A stretch of 64,000 nt of DNA, taken from assembly GCA_035571515.1 (NCBI GenBank), contig DATNCQ010000057.1, forward strand, positions 1 through 64,000. Direction: 5' to 3'. Under the pieces are notes generated by a model. It was given only the letters and a program-made list of their open reading frames with translations. It ran no database searches and was not told the origin of the DNA. Shown here in pieces: positions 34,292-43,841 of the stretch (positions within the stretch are counted from its first letter, which is position 1; every line of letters starts with the position of its first letter). A program made the translations under genes and the position numbers. The stretch is from Gp6-AA40 sp035571515. GTDB lineage: Bacteria; Acidobacteriota; Vicinamibacteria; Vicinamibacterales; UBA2999.

Positions 34292-35050
34292 CTACGATCC
34301 GCCGCGACGGTTCCGCGCGATGGGTTTGGCCGCCACCACGAGCACAGAGCTTCCGACCGGCATCGGGATGCGGCGCGAGATCGCGGCTTCCCCGCTCAGC
34401 ATCCACGTCAGCGCGGTGTTGATCGGCGCCGCCGGCACGCGCATCTCCCAATCGGTGTTTGCGTCCGCAGGCGCATCGCGCCGCAGCGCTCTCACCGCCG
34501 CCATGGCGGGGAACAACGTCGCGAACAGGTAAGTCAGCCTCACCACCTTCAGCCCCGCGCCCTCGACAATCGATCGCATCCGCGCCGTCGTGTAACGGCG
34601 TACTTCGGGCCACGTGCCCGCGTGCCCGCCGCGCAGCATGTCGAGGGCCGCGGCCGTGACGACCAGGCCGCCGCCCGGCTTCAGCACCCGCGCCATCTCC
34701 CTCGAGACGGCGTGATCGTCCTGCACGTACTGCATCACGTCGAACGACGTGACGAGATCGAAACGGCTCGATTGAAATGGAATCGCCGCCATGTCGGCAC
34801 GCGCGAGCGGAAACCCGGCCGCGCGCGCGTGCGCCAGGCCGGCGGGCGTGAGGTCGAATCCGAATGCGCGGCCGTAGGGGCGCAGCAGCGTTGCCAGGTT
34901 ATGGCCGGTGCCGCAGCCGCAGTCGAGCAGGTGAAGATCGCGGCGCGCGCCGGCGATTTCCGCGATGGCGGGCGCGACGAACCGGCGGAAGCCTCGAAAC
35001 CAGAAGTGCGTCGCCTCGACGCGGCTGGTCAGGTCGAGGAGATTGTCCAT
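34292..35050 (-). CDS. Class I SAM-dependent methyltransferase
   Basis: A 252-residue protein with a Rossmann methyltransferase core: LHLLDCGCGTGHNLATLLRP (motif I) near 39-58, FGFDLTPAGLAHAR, FDLVTSFDVMQYVQDD near 98-113 and LKPGGGLVVTAAAL. The C-terminal third is hydrophobic around LFATLFPAMAAV and may associate with membranes. The substrate is unknown. It lies 20 bases downstream of the lytic transglycosylase gene on the same strand. Confidence 0.88.
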   Translation of the reverse strand: MDNLLDLTSRVEATHFWFRGFRRFVAPAIAEIAGARRDLHLLDCGCGTGHNLATLLRPYGRAFGFDLTPAGLAHARAAGFPLARADMAAIPFQSSRFDLVTSFDVMQYVQDDHAVSREMARVLKPGGGLVVTAAALDMLRGGHAGTWPEVRRYTTARMRSIVEGAGLKVVRLTYLFATLFPAMAAVRALRRDAPADANTDWEMRVPAAPINTALTWMLSGEAAISRRIPMPVGSSVLVVAAKPIARNRRGGS

Positions 35051-35070
35051 CGACTAGAAGAGTTCGGGAA

Positions 35071-37479
35071 TCAGCGCGTCTTGGTCGTCTTGCGGCTGGT
35101 CTTCGGCTTTTTCGCGGACGCCCTGCTGACAGGCGCCTTCTTCGCCGGCTTGGCTTTCGTCGGCCGGATCGTCCGGGTTGGCGGCGCCTTTTTCAGGCTG
35201 CCCGGTTCGAGCAGCCCTCCGCCGTAGAGGCGGCGGTAGTCCTCGGCGGTGCCGAGGATGCGCTTCACGTAGTTCTGCGTCTCGGGGTACGGGATGTCGT
35301 CGATGAACTCGTCCTGCGGCATGCCCGGACGCTCGGAGAGCCACTGCGAAACGCGCGTCTCGCCGGCGTTGTAGCTGGCGAGCGCGAAATGCGCGCCGCC
35401 AAAGCGGTCGACGAGATCCTTGAAATAGGCCATCCCGAGCCGGATGTTGGTCTCGGGCGTGGTGAGCGACGCCGTGGAGAACGGCGCGATGCGCAGCCGC
35501 CGCGCGTATTGGCGTCCCGTTCCCGGCAGGAGCTGCATCAGGCCGTAGGCGTTCGCGCCCGAGCGCACGTCCGCCGTGAACGTGGACTCCTGGGCGATAA
35601 GAGCGGCCATCAGGTACGGGTCGAGGCCGTTGGCCGTCGAGTACTTCTCGATGAGCGGCCAGTAGTCGAGCGGGTAAATCACCTCGAGCACCGCGGGCGG
35701 CAGCGTTTCGCCGCCGGCGGTGAGGTACTGCGGATACGCGCGCTTCATGATGGTGATGGCGCCGCGCAGGTGATCGAACCGCTCCGGCGCCGTTTCGTGC
35801 TGCGCCTGCTCGTGCCGGATCCACGCGATCGTCGCCTCGATAGCCGGCGTGTCGCCCCACGCGCGCTGCGCGTACTGGAGCTCGCGCAGCGCGGCGTCGT
35901 ACATCTCGACGCCGACGAGCTCGCGGACGACGGTCGCGGTCGGGATCGGCGCCGTCGCAGTGACCGGCGCGGTCGGAATGGTGCCCGGCACGCCCGTCGC
36001 GTCGCGCGCGTCGAGCAGCTTCGACGCGAGCCGCCCGTAGTACGAGTTCTCGTAGTCGGCCACCTCGAGGCGGTAGCGCTCGTTGGCGAGCGCCGTCTCC
36101 CCCGTTTGATCGTGGGCGCGCCCCGACCAGTACAGCCACGCGGGACGGTTGTCCGACCGCGGGAACGCCGCGGCGCCGCCGTCGAAGGCCTGGGCGGCGT
36201 CGGCGAAGCGGCCGTTCTTGTACGCCCACCAGCCGATCTTCCACGCCGCGCGCTCGGCGTAGCGGCTGGTGGGGAACCGGCGCCACAGCTCGCGGAACAC
36301 GTCATCGGCCGCCGCATCGTCGTCCAGGATGACGTAGTGCGAGGCGAGGTTGTTGAGCGTCTCGGCCGCCCAGGTGCTGTCGGGGAACTCGTCGACGAGC
36401 GCGCGTGCTTCCGCGAGATAGGTCTCGTTGTCGCCGAGCGCCCGCGCGGCGGTGAGCGAGAAGAAGCGCGCTTCGGCCTTGCGCGCCGCGCTCTTCAGGT
36501 GCGGCCGCAGCGCATCGCGCGAGGCGCGGAACCGATCGAGGTAGTAGTCGCATTCCGCAAGGCGGAGCGCGACGAGCTCCTTGTCGTCGCCCGACGCGAG
36601 GCCCGCGAGCGGCTCGAAGCCGGCGCGCGCCTGCGCCCAGCGCCGCGCGTTGAACACGCGCTCCGCGCGCGCGAGCTCGAGCTTGAACCGTTCGGCGAGC
36701 GAAGAGGTGTCGAGATGCTCGAGGAGATACTGCGCATCGAGCGCCTGCAGGCTGAGCGGCGACTCGTAGTACACCTTGCGGTACGCCTCGATCGCCTTGC
36801 CGCGGTCGCCGGCCGCTTCCGCGGCGCGGCCGATGCGCAGCCAGACCTCCTCGGGCGACGTCAGGCCGCGCTGCTTGCTCAAGCCGTTCAGGATGTCGAG
36901 CGCCTTGTCGGCCTTCTGCCGGGCGACCTCGAGCTCCGCGCGGCGCAACGGCACCGCTTCGCCAAACAGGTACCCGCTCGCTCCCGCGGTGGCGTCGGCC
37001 TCGAGTCCCTGGAGGTAGACGATCGCCTCGGGCAGGCGATTGAGGCCTGCAAGCGCGACGGCCCGGTAGTAGCGCGCGTAGGACGCCAGCGGACTGCCCG
37101 CCACGTCCGCCGACGCGACGAGCGGCAGGCCTGCCGCGAAATCGCCGCCGTCAATCAGCTTTACGCCGCGGGCGAGACTCTGGGCCGGCGTCTCGGGCCG
37201 CCCCGCCGCAGCGAAGCTCTCGGGGACGAACCAGAACTCACCGACGCGTCCGGGAAGCGGAGGGTGGGCCGTCGGCAACAACGCGACAGGGGCCACCGTG
37301 ACCGGGAGAGGACTCTCGACAGGAGCCGGCGCAAGCCCCTCGCTCGGGATGGGGTCATCGACCGCCACGGGCGCCGTTGACTCGACTTGCGCGCCGGCGC
37401 CCTGTAGCTCCTGCGCCGGGAGCTCCCGCGCCGCGAACACGACGAATGCGAGCGCGAACAGCGAGACGATCGTCTTCAC
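35071..37479 (-). CDS. Slt70-type soluble lytic murein transglycosylase
   Basis: An 802-residue periplasmic protein. The signal peptide covers residues 1-22 (to LPAQ), a Pro/Val-rich linker reaches about 75, then TPR-like superhelical repeats run from about 95 to 590 (for example FAAGLPLVASADVAG, WLRIGRAAEAAGDRGKAIEA). An SLT domain follows at about 605-745 with catalytic Glu631 in LIAQESTF, GLMQLLPGTGRQYA, NIRLGMAYF and LASYNAGETRVSQWL. The last 40 residues are Lys/Pro/Thr-rich. It cleaves peptidoglycan glycans to 1,6-anhydromuropeptides. The ATG overlaps the stop of the upstream coiled-coil gene (ATGA). Confidence 0.93.
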   Translation of the reverse strand: MKTIVSLFALAFVVFAARELPAQELQGAGAQVESTAPVAVDDPIPSEGLAPAPVESPLPVTVAPVALLPTAHPPLPGRVGEFWFVPESFAAAGRPETPAQSLARGVKLIDGGDFAAGLPLVASADVAGSPLASYARYYRAVALAGLNRLPEAIVYLQGLEADATAGASGYLFGEAVPLRRAELEVARQKADKALDILNGLSKQRGLTSPEEVWLRIGRAAEAAGDRGKAIEAYRKVYYESPLSLQALDAQYLLEHLDTSSLAERFKLELARAERVFNARRWAQARAGFEPLAGLASGDDKELVALRLAECDYYLDRFRASRDALRPHLKSAARKAEARFFSLTAARALGDNETYLAEARALVDEFPDSTWAAETLNNLASHYVILDDDAAADDVFRELWRRFPTSRYAERAAWKIGWWAYKNGRFADAAQAFDGGAAAFPRSDNRPAWLYWSGRAHDQTGETALANERYRLEVADYENSYYGRLASKLLDARDATGVPGTIPTAPVTATAPIPTATVVRELVGVEMYDAALRELQYAQRAWGDTPAIEATIAWIRHEQAQHETAPERFDHLRGAITIMKRAYPQYLTAGGETLPPAVLEVIYPLDYWPLIEKYSTANGLDPYLMAALIAQESTFTADVRSGANAYGLMQLLPGTGRQYARRLRIAPFSTASLTTPETNIRLGMAYFKDLVDRFGGAHFALASYNAGETRVSQWLSERPGMPQDEFIDDIPYPETQNYVKRILGTAEDYRRLYGGGLLEPGSLKKAPPTRTIRPTKAKPAKKAPVSRASAKKPKTSRKTTKTR

Positions 37480-39146
37480 GACGCGCTCCCGAGCAGCGTC
37501 CGGTCGCCGCCCGCCAGCGTGCGCACCAGCTCCTGGTCGAAGTATTCGGCCCGCGCCTCCACCGACTCCGGCACGCGTGCCTCGTACAACCGACGCGCCC
37601 GCTCGATTTCGCCGTGGAGACGCGACATCAGGTCGCCCGACCGGCGTCCCGCGTCGACGATGGGTTCGTGATACATCCGGATTTCGGACAGCAGCAGTCG
37701 CGCATAGCGGCGCGCCGTATCTTCGTCACCGTTGCCCGCCTGCTCGACCGGGCCGGGGACCACCGTGTGCGAACCACGTGCCATGGGCCGTGGCAGCGAT
37801 AACCCCGCCGCCTGCTCCACCGTCATCGCCTCCAGCACCCGGCTCGCGTGGCGAACCAGCACTTCGAGAATCGCCGGCCAGCGCGCATCGGACGACGGCT
37901 CGCTGGCACGCGGAGCATCGGCATACAGCACCGCGACGACCTCGCCGCCGACACGAACCGGGAGCGCCATCGCGTGACGTTCACCGGAACTTGCCGCAAA
38001 TGACGGCAGTCCGGGACCGTCGGCCGCATCCGACGGCCGCGAGGCGGGCAACCCGCTCTCGACCACCACGCCGGCAAGCCCCGCCTCTTCGACGTCCAGG
38101 TTGATCGATTTGGCGGGGGGACCACCCGGCCCGAAGCCGGCGAGGCGCCATCCCATCAGGCGCTTCCCCTTCACAAGCAGCATCGCCGCCCGATCGACCT
38201 CGTGCCCGGAACACTGGACGAGGCGTTCCAGTACTTCGGACAGTCCGCGTGCTTCATCCAGGTTCCGAATCGCGTCCGCCAGGCGCGCCGCGCGGGACAG
38301 CTCCATCTGATGGCTGTCGGTGTGCGCGCGGCCGATGGCGTCGGCGACCTTGCGTTCGGTGACCGTGTGCGCCGCGGCCAGGCGGGCGATGAGCACTTCC
38401 TCGGCTTCGACCGCCGAGGCCTTCCGGTGCGCGTCGACGTCCGCGTTGACGCGCTCGACTTCCTCTCTCGCCTGTGCCCGAACGGCTTCCGTTTCGGCGC
38501 GCGACACGTCCGCTTCGCCGCGCGCGGCTTCCGCGTCCGCCCGCGCCTTCTCCGCTTCGACGTGCGCCTTTCCGGTTTCCGCCCGCGCCTTGTCGATCTC
38601 CGCGTGCGCCTTCTCGATTTCCGCCTGCGCGATGCGGCGTGCGGCATCGAGCTGCTGCTGCGCCTGCGCGCGCAGCTCTTCGAGCGCCTTCCGCAGCTCG
38701 GCGATCTGCGTCTCGGCCGCGCGCTTCAATTCCTCGGCGTGCTTCTGCGCGGCGGCGCGAATCTGGCCGACCTGCGTTTCGGCCTGCGACCGCACGTCGG
38801 CGACGAGCGCTTCCGCCTGCGCCCGCACCTCCGCGGCAACCGCCTCGGACGCGGCCTTCACCGCGGCCTGCTTCTCGTCCTCGGCCCGGGCCGATGCTTC
38901 CTTCAGCGCCTGCTGCTTTTCTTCCGCGGCCTTCCGACGTTCTTCTGCACCCACGCGTGCGGCCTCCGCCGCAGCGCCGGCGGCCGCGGCCTCCGCGCGA
39001 GCGGCTTCGTCGGCGGCGCGCTGCCGCTCGCCCGCGAGGGCGCGGTCGGCCTCCTGCGCAAAAGCGCGCAGTTGCGCCTCGAGGTACTCCCGCAGGCTGG
39101 CTGTCGTGCCGTCGAGCGCCGCGCGAATCTGATCGTCGAAGGACAC
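37476..39146 (-). CDS. Long coiled-coil protein with C-terminal GAF-like domain
   Basis: A 556-residue protein with no signal peptide. Residues 1-260 are an extreme Ala/Glu/Arg coiled coil with repeated AEAEKARAEA-type units. Residues about 280-440 resemble a GAF sensor domain (RNLDEARGLSEVLERLVQCS, RAAMLLVKGKRLMGWRLAGF, AMALPVRVGGEVVAVLYADA). The C-terminal 100 residues are helical with RLLLSEIRMYHEPIVDAGRR. Its stop overlaps the lytic transglycosylase start, so the two are co-translated. The function is unknown; a cytoplasmic scaffold or sensor linked to envelope growth is conceivable. Confidence 0.8.
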   Translation of the reverse strand: MSFDDQIRAALDGTTASLREYLEAQLRAFAQEADRALAGERQRAADEAARAEAAAAGAAAEAARVGAEERRKAAEEKQQALKEASARAEDEKQAAVKAASEAVAAEVRAQAEALVADVRSQAETQVGQIRAAAQKHAEELKRAAETQIAELRKALEELRAQAQQQLDAARRIAQAEIEKAHAEIDKARAETGKAHVEAEKARADAEAARGEADVSRAETEAVRAQAREEVERVNADVDAHRKASAVEAEEVLIARLAAAHTVTERKVADAIGRAHTDSHQMELSRAARLADAIRNLDEARGLSEVLERLVQCSGHEVDRAAMLLVKGKRLMGWRLAGFGPGGPPAKSINLDVEEAGLAGVVVESGLPASRPSDAADGPGLPSFAASSGERHAMALPVRVGGEVVAVLYADAPRASEPSSDARWPAILEVLVRHASRVLEAMTVEQAAGLSLPRPMARGSHTVVPGPVEQAGNGDEDTARRYARLLLSEIRMYHEPIVDAGRRSGDLMSRLHGEIERARRLYEARVPESVEARAEYFDQELVRTLAGGDRTLLGSAS

Positions 39147-39270
39147 GGATGGGTCAGTCGATTATAAGACGCCTGTTCGCTAAATTGCTGAAACGGCTGC
39201 GCTTTGCCCCACCGGCGCGAGCGTATACTCGGTCGGAGTCTGCGCTATCGGTCCAAGGAGTTGCCCACAT

Positions 39271-42222
39271 ATGAAGCGACTGTTCGGCCTTGCCGTCTGG
39301 ACGCTTGCGCTCCTGGCGCTTCCCATATCCGCGCGCGCGCAAGGAGTTCAGACGGGCACCATTACAGGTATCGTCCAATCCTCGGACGGCCTGTCCCTCC
39401 CCGGCGTCACCGTCACGGCGACGTCGCCCTCCCTCCAGGGACAACGAACCGCCGTCACCGACGTGAACGGCGTGTACTTCATCAAAGGGCTGCCCGCGGG
39501 CACCTACTCGGTGAAATTCGACATTCCGAGCTTTCAAGCCCCGAATACCGACAACATCCTGCTCACGGTTGGCGGCACCGCTGAAGTCAATACGACGATG
39601 TCCGTGGCGGGCCGGACCGAGACGGTCAGCGTCACCGCGGAGGCACCGTCGCCGATGGCGAGCGTGACGCTGAGCAAGGCCTTCACGAAGGAAGACGTCG
39701 ACGTCCTGCCGGTCGGGCGACGTCCGCAGGACATCGCCGAGCTCGCCCCGGGGCTGACCAACAACACACCGAACGCCAGCCAGGTGACGATCGGCGGATC
39801 CACTGCTTTCGACAACGTCTTCATGCTGAATGGCGTGGACATCAACGACAACCTCTTCGGCACGCCGAACAATCTCTACATCGAGGACGCCATCCAGGAA
39901 ACGAACGTCCTGACCGGCGGCATCTCCGCCGAGTGGGGCCGCTTTGCCGGCGGCGTCGTCAACATCGTCACCAAGAGCGGCGGCAACACGTTCACCGGCA
40001 GCTTCCGCGAGAATTTCAGCAACCCGAAGTGGATCGACGAGACGCCGCGCGAGGTGGCCAACGCCGTCGTGCACCAGGACGTGCTCGGAAAGACGTCGGA
40101 AGGGACCTTCGGCGGACCGCTGATGCGGGACCGCCTCTGGTTCTTCACCGCGGGCCGTTACGAGAACAGTCCGCAGCCGAACACGTTTGTGCAGACGGGC
40201 GGCTCGTACACGCGCGTGGATACCAACAAGCGCGGCGAGTTGAAGCTGACGCACACGTTCGGCGGCGCGCAGACGATCTCCGGTGACTTCACCAGCAACT
40301 CGACGGTCCAGCACGATCGACCGAGTCTCAACGCCGCCTCCTCCCTCGACCCGTCGGTGCTCGTCACCGAGACCATCCCGAACAAGCTGTTCGTCACGAC
40401 GTACAACGGCGTGCTCTCGAACAAGTACTTCGCGACGTGGCAGTACTCGCAGAAGACCTTCGAGTTCGTGAACGCCGGCGGGACGAAGACGGAGATCGCC
40501 GCGTCGCCGTTCCGGACGCGCGGCGTCGTGGCCGGCGTGCCACCGTCGCTGCACTATGCGGCGCCGTTCTTCAGTTCGCTCGATCCCGAACAACGGAACA
40601 ACAAGCAGTTCACCGGCAGCGTGTCGTACACGCTGTCCACGCGACGCACCGGCACGCACGACCTGAAGGGGGGCGGCGAGTACTACCGCGCGACGCATAC
40701 CGGCGGCAATTCGCAGAGCTCGACGAACTACGTGTTCCAGACCGACTACCTGCTCGCCGGCGGCAAGCCGGTCGTCGATGCGAAGGGCATCCCGGTGCCC
40801 GTCTTCACGCCCGGCGTCTCGCGCGTGCAGAACTGGATTCCCACCAAGGGCGCCGTCGTCAACATCAACACCTCGTCGCTGTACGCGCAGGACCACTGGG
40901 TGGTCGCGCCGCGCCTCAGCGTCGACCTCGGCACGCGGCTGGAAATCGTCCGCAGCAAGGCCACCGGCGACATCATCACCGTGGACACGACGAAGCTCGT
41001 GCCCCGGCTCGGCGCCGCGTACGACCTGACCGGTGACGGCCGGACGACGCTCCAGGCCACCTACGGCCACTACTCCGGCAAGTACGGCGAGGGGCAGTAC
41101 GCGCAGAACACCGACGTCGGCAACCCGAGCCGCGTGACCTATGGATACACGGGGCCGGCCGGGCAGGGGCTCGACTTCGCCCCCGCGTTCAACCTCGCGA
41201 ACTACGCGACGATCGTCAGCGCGTCGTTCCCGACCGCGAATATCTTCGTCGCCGATGGCGTCCAGTCGCCAACCGTGCACGAGCTGACCGTCGGCCTCGG
41301 ACGCGACATCGGCGGCAACGGCTACGCGAAGGCGACGTACCAATGGCGCAAGTGGTACGGCTTCCTCGAGGATTTCATCTCGCTGAGCAACGGCATCGTC
41401 AACGTCAATCGCAGCGGCGCGGACATCGGCGACCTGACGAAGGTGCTCTACGACAACGCCAGCGCGAGCGGCATCGACCGCAACTACCAGGCGCTCGTGC
41501 TCCAGACCAACTACCGCCTGCGCCGGAACATCAGGCTCTACGCCGATTACACGCTGCAGCTGAAGAACAACGGCAACTTCGACGGCGAGGCGGCGAACCA
41601 GCCGGGCATCCCGTCGCTCTTCGGGGACTATCCGGAGATTCTCGGACCGTCGTACGGCCGCTACGTGCCTGAAGGCCGGCTCGCCGACTACCAGCGCCAC
41701 AAGGTGCGCGTCTACGGCGACTACACGCTGGGCGGCGACGGTCCGCTCGGCGCGCTGGACATCTCGCCGATCTGGCGCGTGAACTCGGGGCAGGTGTACA
41801 GCATCTTCGCCGACGGCGTGCCGCTGTCGCCGATTCAGCTGGCGCGCAACCCGGGCTATCCGGCCAACGACATCAACACGAGCACCGCGGAGCGCCTGTA
41901 CTTCGGCGAGCGCGGCGTCGGGCAGTTCAAGGGGTACGGCCTCTTCGATCTCGCGCTCACCTATGGCGTGCCCGTGTGGAAGACCGCGAGGCCATGGGTC
42001 AAGGTGGAGTTCTACAACCTGCTGAACAACCAGAAGCAGATTGCGTGGGACAAGACCGTGACGCCGGACAACAGCGGACCGAAGGACGCCAACGGTCTGC
42101 CGTTGAACTACATCCAGGGGCCGCGGTTCGGCCAGCCGACCAACGACAACCAGTTCCCGCAGCCGATCCCGGGGCAGAACGGCGGGCGCCTGTTCCGCAT
42201 GGCGCTCGGAGTCCGTTTCTAG
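39271..42222 (+). CDS. TonB-dependent receptor with carboxypeptidase-regulatory-like N-domain
   Basis: A 983-residue outer-membrane receptor. The signal peptide MKRLFGLAVWTLALLALP ends at about 23 (SARAQG). A carboxypeptidase-regulatory-like beta-sandwich follows at about 27-110 (GTITGIVQSSDGLSLPGVTV, VNGVYFIKGLPAGTYSVKFD), then a plug at about 115-235 (DVLPVGRRPQDIAELAPGLT) and a barrel of large strands ending RLFRMALGVRF. This is the Oar/SusC-like type abundant in Acidobacteria; the substrate is unknown (carbohydrate or peptide uptake likely). CAAGGAG at about 39256 is the ribosome-binding site. A TATACT at 39224-39229 may be the -10 box. Confidence 0.93.
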   Translation: MKRLFGLAVWTLALLALPISARAQGVQTGTITGIVQSSDGLSLPGVTVTATSPSLQGQRTAVTDVNGVYFIKGLPAGTYSVKFDIPSFQAPNTDNILLTVGGTAEVNTTMSVAGRTETVSVTAEAPSPMASVTLSKAFTKEDVDVLPVGRRPQDIAELAPGLTNNTPNASQVTIGGSTAFDNVFMLNGVDINDNLFGTPNNLYIEDAIQETNVLTGGISAEWGRFAGGVVNIVTKSGGNTFTGSFRENFSNPKWIDETPREVANAVVHQDVLGKTSEGTFGGPLMRDRLWFFTAGRYENSPQPNTFVQTGGSYTRVDTNKRGELKLTHTFGGAQTISGDFTSNSTVQHDRPSLNAASSLDPSVLVTETIPNKLFVTTYNGVLSNKYFATWQYSQKTFEFVNAGGTKTEIAASPFRTRGVVAGVPPSLHYAAPFFSSLDPEQRNNKQFTGSVSYTLSTRRTGTHDLKGGGEYYRATHTGGNSQSSTNYVFQTDYLLAGGKPVVDAKGIPVPVFTPGVSRVQNWIPTKGAVVNINTSSLYAQDHWVVAPRLSVDLGTRLEIVRSKATGDIITVDTTKLVPRLGAAYDLTGDGRTTLQATYGHYSGKYGEGQYAQNTDVGNPSRVTYGYTGPAGQGLDFAPAFNLANYATIVSASFPTANIFVADGVQSPTVHELTVGLGRDIGGNGYAKATYQWRKWYGFLEDFISLSNGIVNVNRSGADIGDLTKVLYDNASASGIDRNYQALVLQTNYRLRRNIRLYADYTLQLKNNGNFDGEAANQPGIPSLFGDYPEILGPSYGRYVPEGRLADYQRHKVRVYGDYTLGGDGPLGALDISPIWRVNSGQVYSIFADGVPLSPIQLARNPGYPANDINTSTAERLYFGERGVGQFKGYGLFDLALTYGVPVWKTARPWVKVEFYNLLNNQKQIAWDKTVTPDNSGPKDANGLPLNYIQGPRFGQPTNDNQFPQPIPGQNGGRLFRMALGVRF

Positions 42223-42245
42223 CGGCTGAGCGCGTACAATAAGGT

Positions 42246-42302
42246 GTGCGTCAGAGGAGCGTCTGACGCACCCTGTCTGCCGGAACGCCTTGACGGCGTT
42301 CC
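42246..42302 (+). terminator. Two hairpins after the TonB receptor, before tmRNA
   Basis: GTGCGTCAGA (42246-42255) pairs with TCTGACGCAC (42262-42271). A second hairpin pairs GGAACGCC (42282-42289) with GGCGTTCC (42295-42302). Neither has a T-run. They could end the receptor mRNA or fold in the tmRNA precursor leader: a TACAAT at 42235-42240 may be the tmRNA -10 box, in which case both hairpins would be in the 5' leader. Confidence 0.45.
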
Positions 42303-42320
42303 GAGCGATCACAACCCCGA

Positions 42321-42674
42321 GGGGGCGACTTTGGCTTCGACGGGGGTGCGGGATCGCGGGATGCATGCCGAGCACCGTTAACTCGTAAATCTGACGGAAC
42401 ATCCGTTAACTGCGGATTCTCAGTACGCTCTCGCTGCTTAATTAAGCAGTGACGTTCGCCCCGACCTCGCCTGGTGGCCGGGGGCCGAACGCCATTAAAC
42501 AGGCTGGTGGGCACGTGGCGCCTCGGCGCGTGCCCGCGAGATGTCCCGAGGCTAAGGCCGGCGGTACTTAGCCGCTTCCACACGCCGGGCACGAAAATCA
42601 CGAAGCGGACACGCATGTAGAGTCCCACGACGACGCGCTTTCGGACGCGGGTTCGACTCCCGCCGCCTCCACCA
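42321..42674 (+). ncRNA. ssrA: Transfer-messenger RNA (tmRNA)
   Basis: The 354-base one-piece tmRNA starts GGGGGCGACTTTGGCTTCGA and ends with the T-arm GGGTTCGACTCCC and CGCCTCCACCA, where GGGGGCG pairs with CGCCTCC through one G-U pair. The tag reading frame at 42412-42441 encodes ADSQYALAA followed by TAA, with the ALAA degradation signal. tmRNA with SmpB rescues stalled ribosomes and tags the peptides for proteolysis. Its 3' end doubles as the attachment site of the island that follows. Confidence 0.96.
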
Positions 42675-42680
42675 ACCTTC
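42652..42680. mobile_element. attL: 29-bp tmRNA 3'-end core
   Basis: The segment from TTCGACTCCCGCCG through CACCAACCTTC spans the tmRNA T-arm and acceptor 3' strand plus six flanking bases. It is duplicated exactly at 51296-51324 in the same orientation. Integrases often use tmRNA 3' ends, leaving the gene intact on one side and a short duplicate at the other, as seen here. Confidence 0.85.
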
Positions 42681-42684
42681 CTCA

Positions 42685-42724
42685 GGAAATCAGCGAATTC
42701 AGTGCTGATTTCCCGCCGCCTCCA
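42685..42724. repeat. Inverted repeat and partial att core just inside attL
   Basis: GGAAATCAGC (42685-42694) and GCTGATTTCC (42704-42713) form a 10-base-arm inverted repeat. It runs into CCCGCCGCCTCCA (42712-42724), which repeats 13 bases of the att core 55 bases downstream of it. This could be an integrase/Xis arm site, the terminator of the integrase gene, or the scar of an earlier integration. Confidence 0.5.
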
Positions 42725-43841
42725 GTATTTCTCCACGGCTCTGGTCGTAGGGGCCGGCTTTAGCCGGCCCGGGACTCGGTTCATCCAATAACCGAATCGC
42801 GGCATCGAGCGCTGCCGGACTCAGGTGCATGTATCGCTGCGTCGTCTCGAGGTCCTGATGCCCGGCGAGTTCCTGGATGGCCCGCGCCGGCGCCCCACGC
42901 ATCGCCAGGTGAGAGCAGAACGTGTGGCGCAGGATGTGGACGCCCGGCTTCACGTTCGCGCGCCTGGCGACCCGCCGCATCGTGACCTGCACGACCTTCT
43001 GCGTGAGCGGCTGGCCCTCTGCGTCGCAGAGGACGCGCGCGCTCCGCAGATGCCGCGCCTGTCGTAACGCTTCGGTCAGCCTCCGCGTGAGCGGCACGTA
43101 CCGCAACTGCCCGCCCTTCGGCACCGTGACGTGGCCCTTCCATTCCGAACGTGCCACGCACAGCTGGCGCTTCCCGAGATCGACGTCCGACCATTGCAGC
43201 GCCATCATCTCGCCGCATCGCAGGCCTGCCTCGCCACCCAGAAGTGCGATCAGGTGCGCCTGCTCGTCGCTCCTCGCCACGTCCACCAGCCGCTCGTACT
43301 CCTCGAAGTCGTGGAAGCTTGCCTTCGTCTTCGAGGTCTGCAGCAGCTTGATCGCGCACAAAATCCGGGCGATCACTTCCCACTCGACCGCCGTCCGCAG
43401 CAGCACGCTCAACACCGTGAGAACGTTGTTGACGGTCTTCGCGGCGCGATGCTCGAGTGCCGACTTCAGACGCTGCACGTCTTCGGTCGTGATCTGATCC
43501 AGCCTCTTGTCGCCAAGCTGCGGGACCAGGTGCACGTGGAGCACCGTCTTCTTTGCGGCAATGCCGCTAGGTTTGAGACGATTCGCCTTTGCGTAGCCGT
43601 CGACGAACCGCGGGGCGAATTCTCGCAGCGTCGGTGTGTCCTGCGTCACCTCCTGCTTCGTAGATTTCGGTTTGCCGTGCACCAGCAGCACGCGCTCGCG
43701 TGCTTCGGCCCAGCGCTGCGCTGCGGTCTTGCTGGTCGACGGCGCCTTCTTGCGTTCTCGAACGAGGGTTCCATCCGGGAGCTCGACACGGATGTCGACC
43801 TCCCAGCCGCCGTTGATGTACGGACGAATCGTGACGCTCAT
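42699..43841 (-). CDS. int: Tyrosine recombinase/integrase of the ssrA island
   Basis: A 380-residue phage-type integrase. It has an N-terminal arm-type DNA-binding region (MSVTIRPYINGGWEVDIRVE), a SAM-like core-binding domain at about 75-165, and a catalytic domain at about 175-345. Catalytic residues are visible: Arg in GGEAGLRCGEMMAL, a Lys in the beta-hairpin PKGGQLRYVPL, HILRHTFCSH (H-x-x-R), GHQDLETTQRYMH with His and the nucleophile Tyr. The last 25 residues (GPAKAGPYDQ ...) derive from a REP-like palindrome at 42747-42774. It overlaps the excisionase gene by ATGA. Confidence 0.95.
   Translation of the reverse strand: MSVTIRPYINGGWEVDIRVELPDGTLVRERKKAPSTSKTAAQRWAEARERVLLVHGKPKSTKQEVTQDTPTLREFAPRFVDGYAKANRLKPSGIAAKKTVLHVHLVPQLGDKRLDQITTEDVQRLKSALEHRAAKTVNNVLTVLSVLLRTAVEWEVIARILCAIKLLQTSKTKASFHDFEEYERLVDVARSDEQAHLIALLGGEAGLRCGEMMALQWSDVDLGKRQLCVARSEWKGHVTVPKGGQLRYVPLTRRLTEALRQARHLRSARVLCDAEGQPLTQKVVQVTMRRVARRANVKPGVHILRHTFCSHLAMRGAPARAIQELAGHQDLETTQRYMHLSPAALDAAIRLLDEPSPGPAKAGPYDQSRGEILEAAGNQH
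42747..42774. repeat. REP-like palindrome within the integrase 3' end
   Basis: CGTAGGGGCCGGCTTTAGCC then GGCCCG, the dispersed palindrome family (stem GCCGGC/GCCGGC, loop TTTAG). It lies in the last 80 bases of int and encodes the GPAKAGPY tail. Presence of a chromosome-wide repeat inside the island gene suggests long residence or origin in a related genome. Confidence 0.7.

Noticed and set aside
39154..42402. 1082-codon open frame opposite TonB receptor 1
   Set aside because: It is the antisense shadow of a GC-rich, codon-biased gene. The product is a low-complexity Arg/Val/His/Leu string with no domain, while the plus strand encodes a full receptor with a signal peptide.
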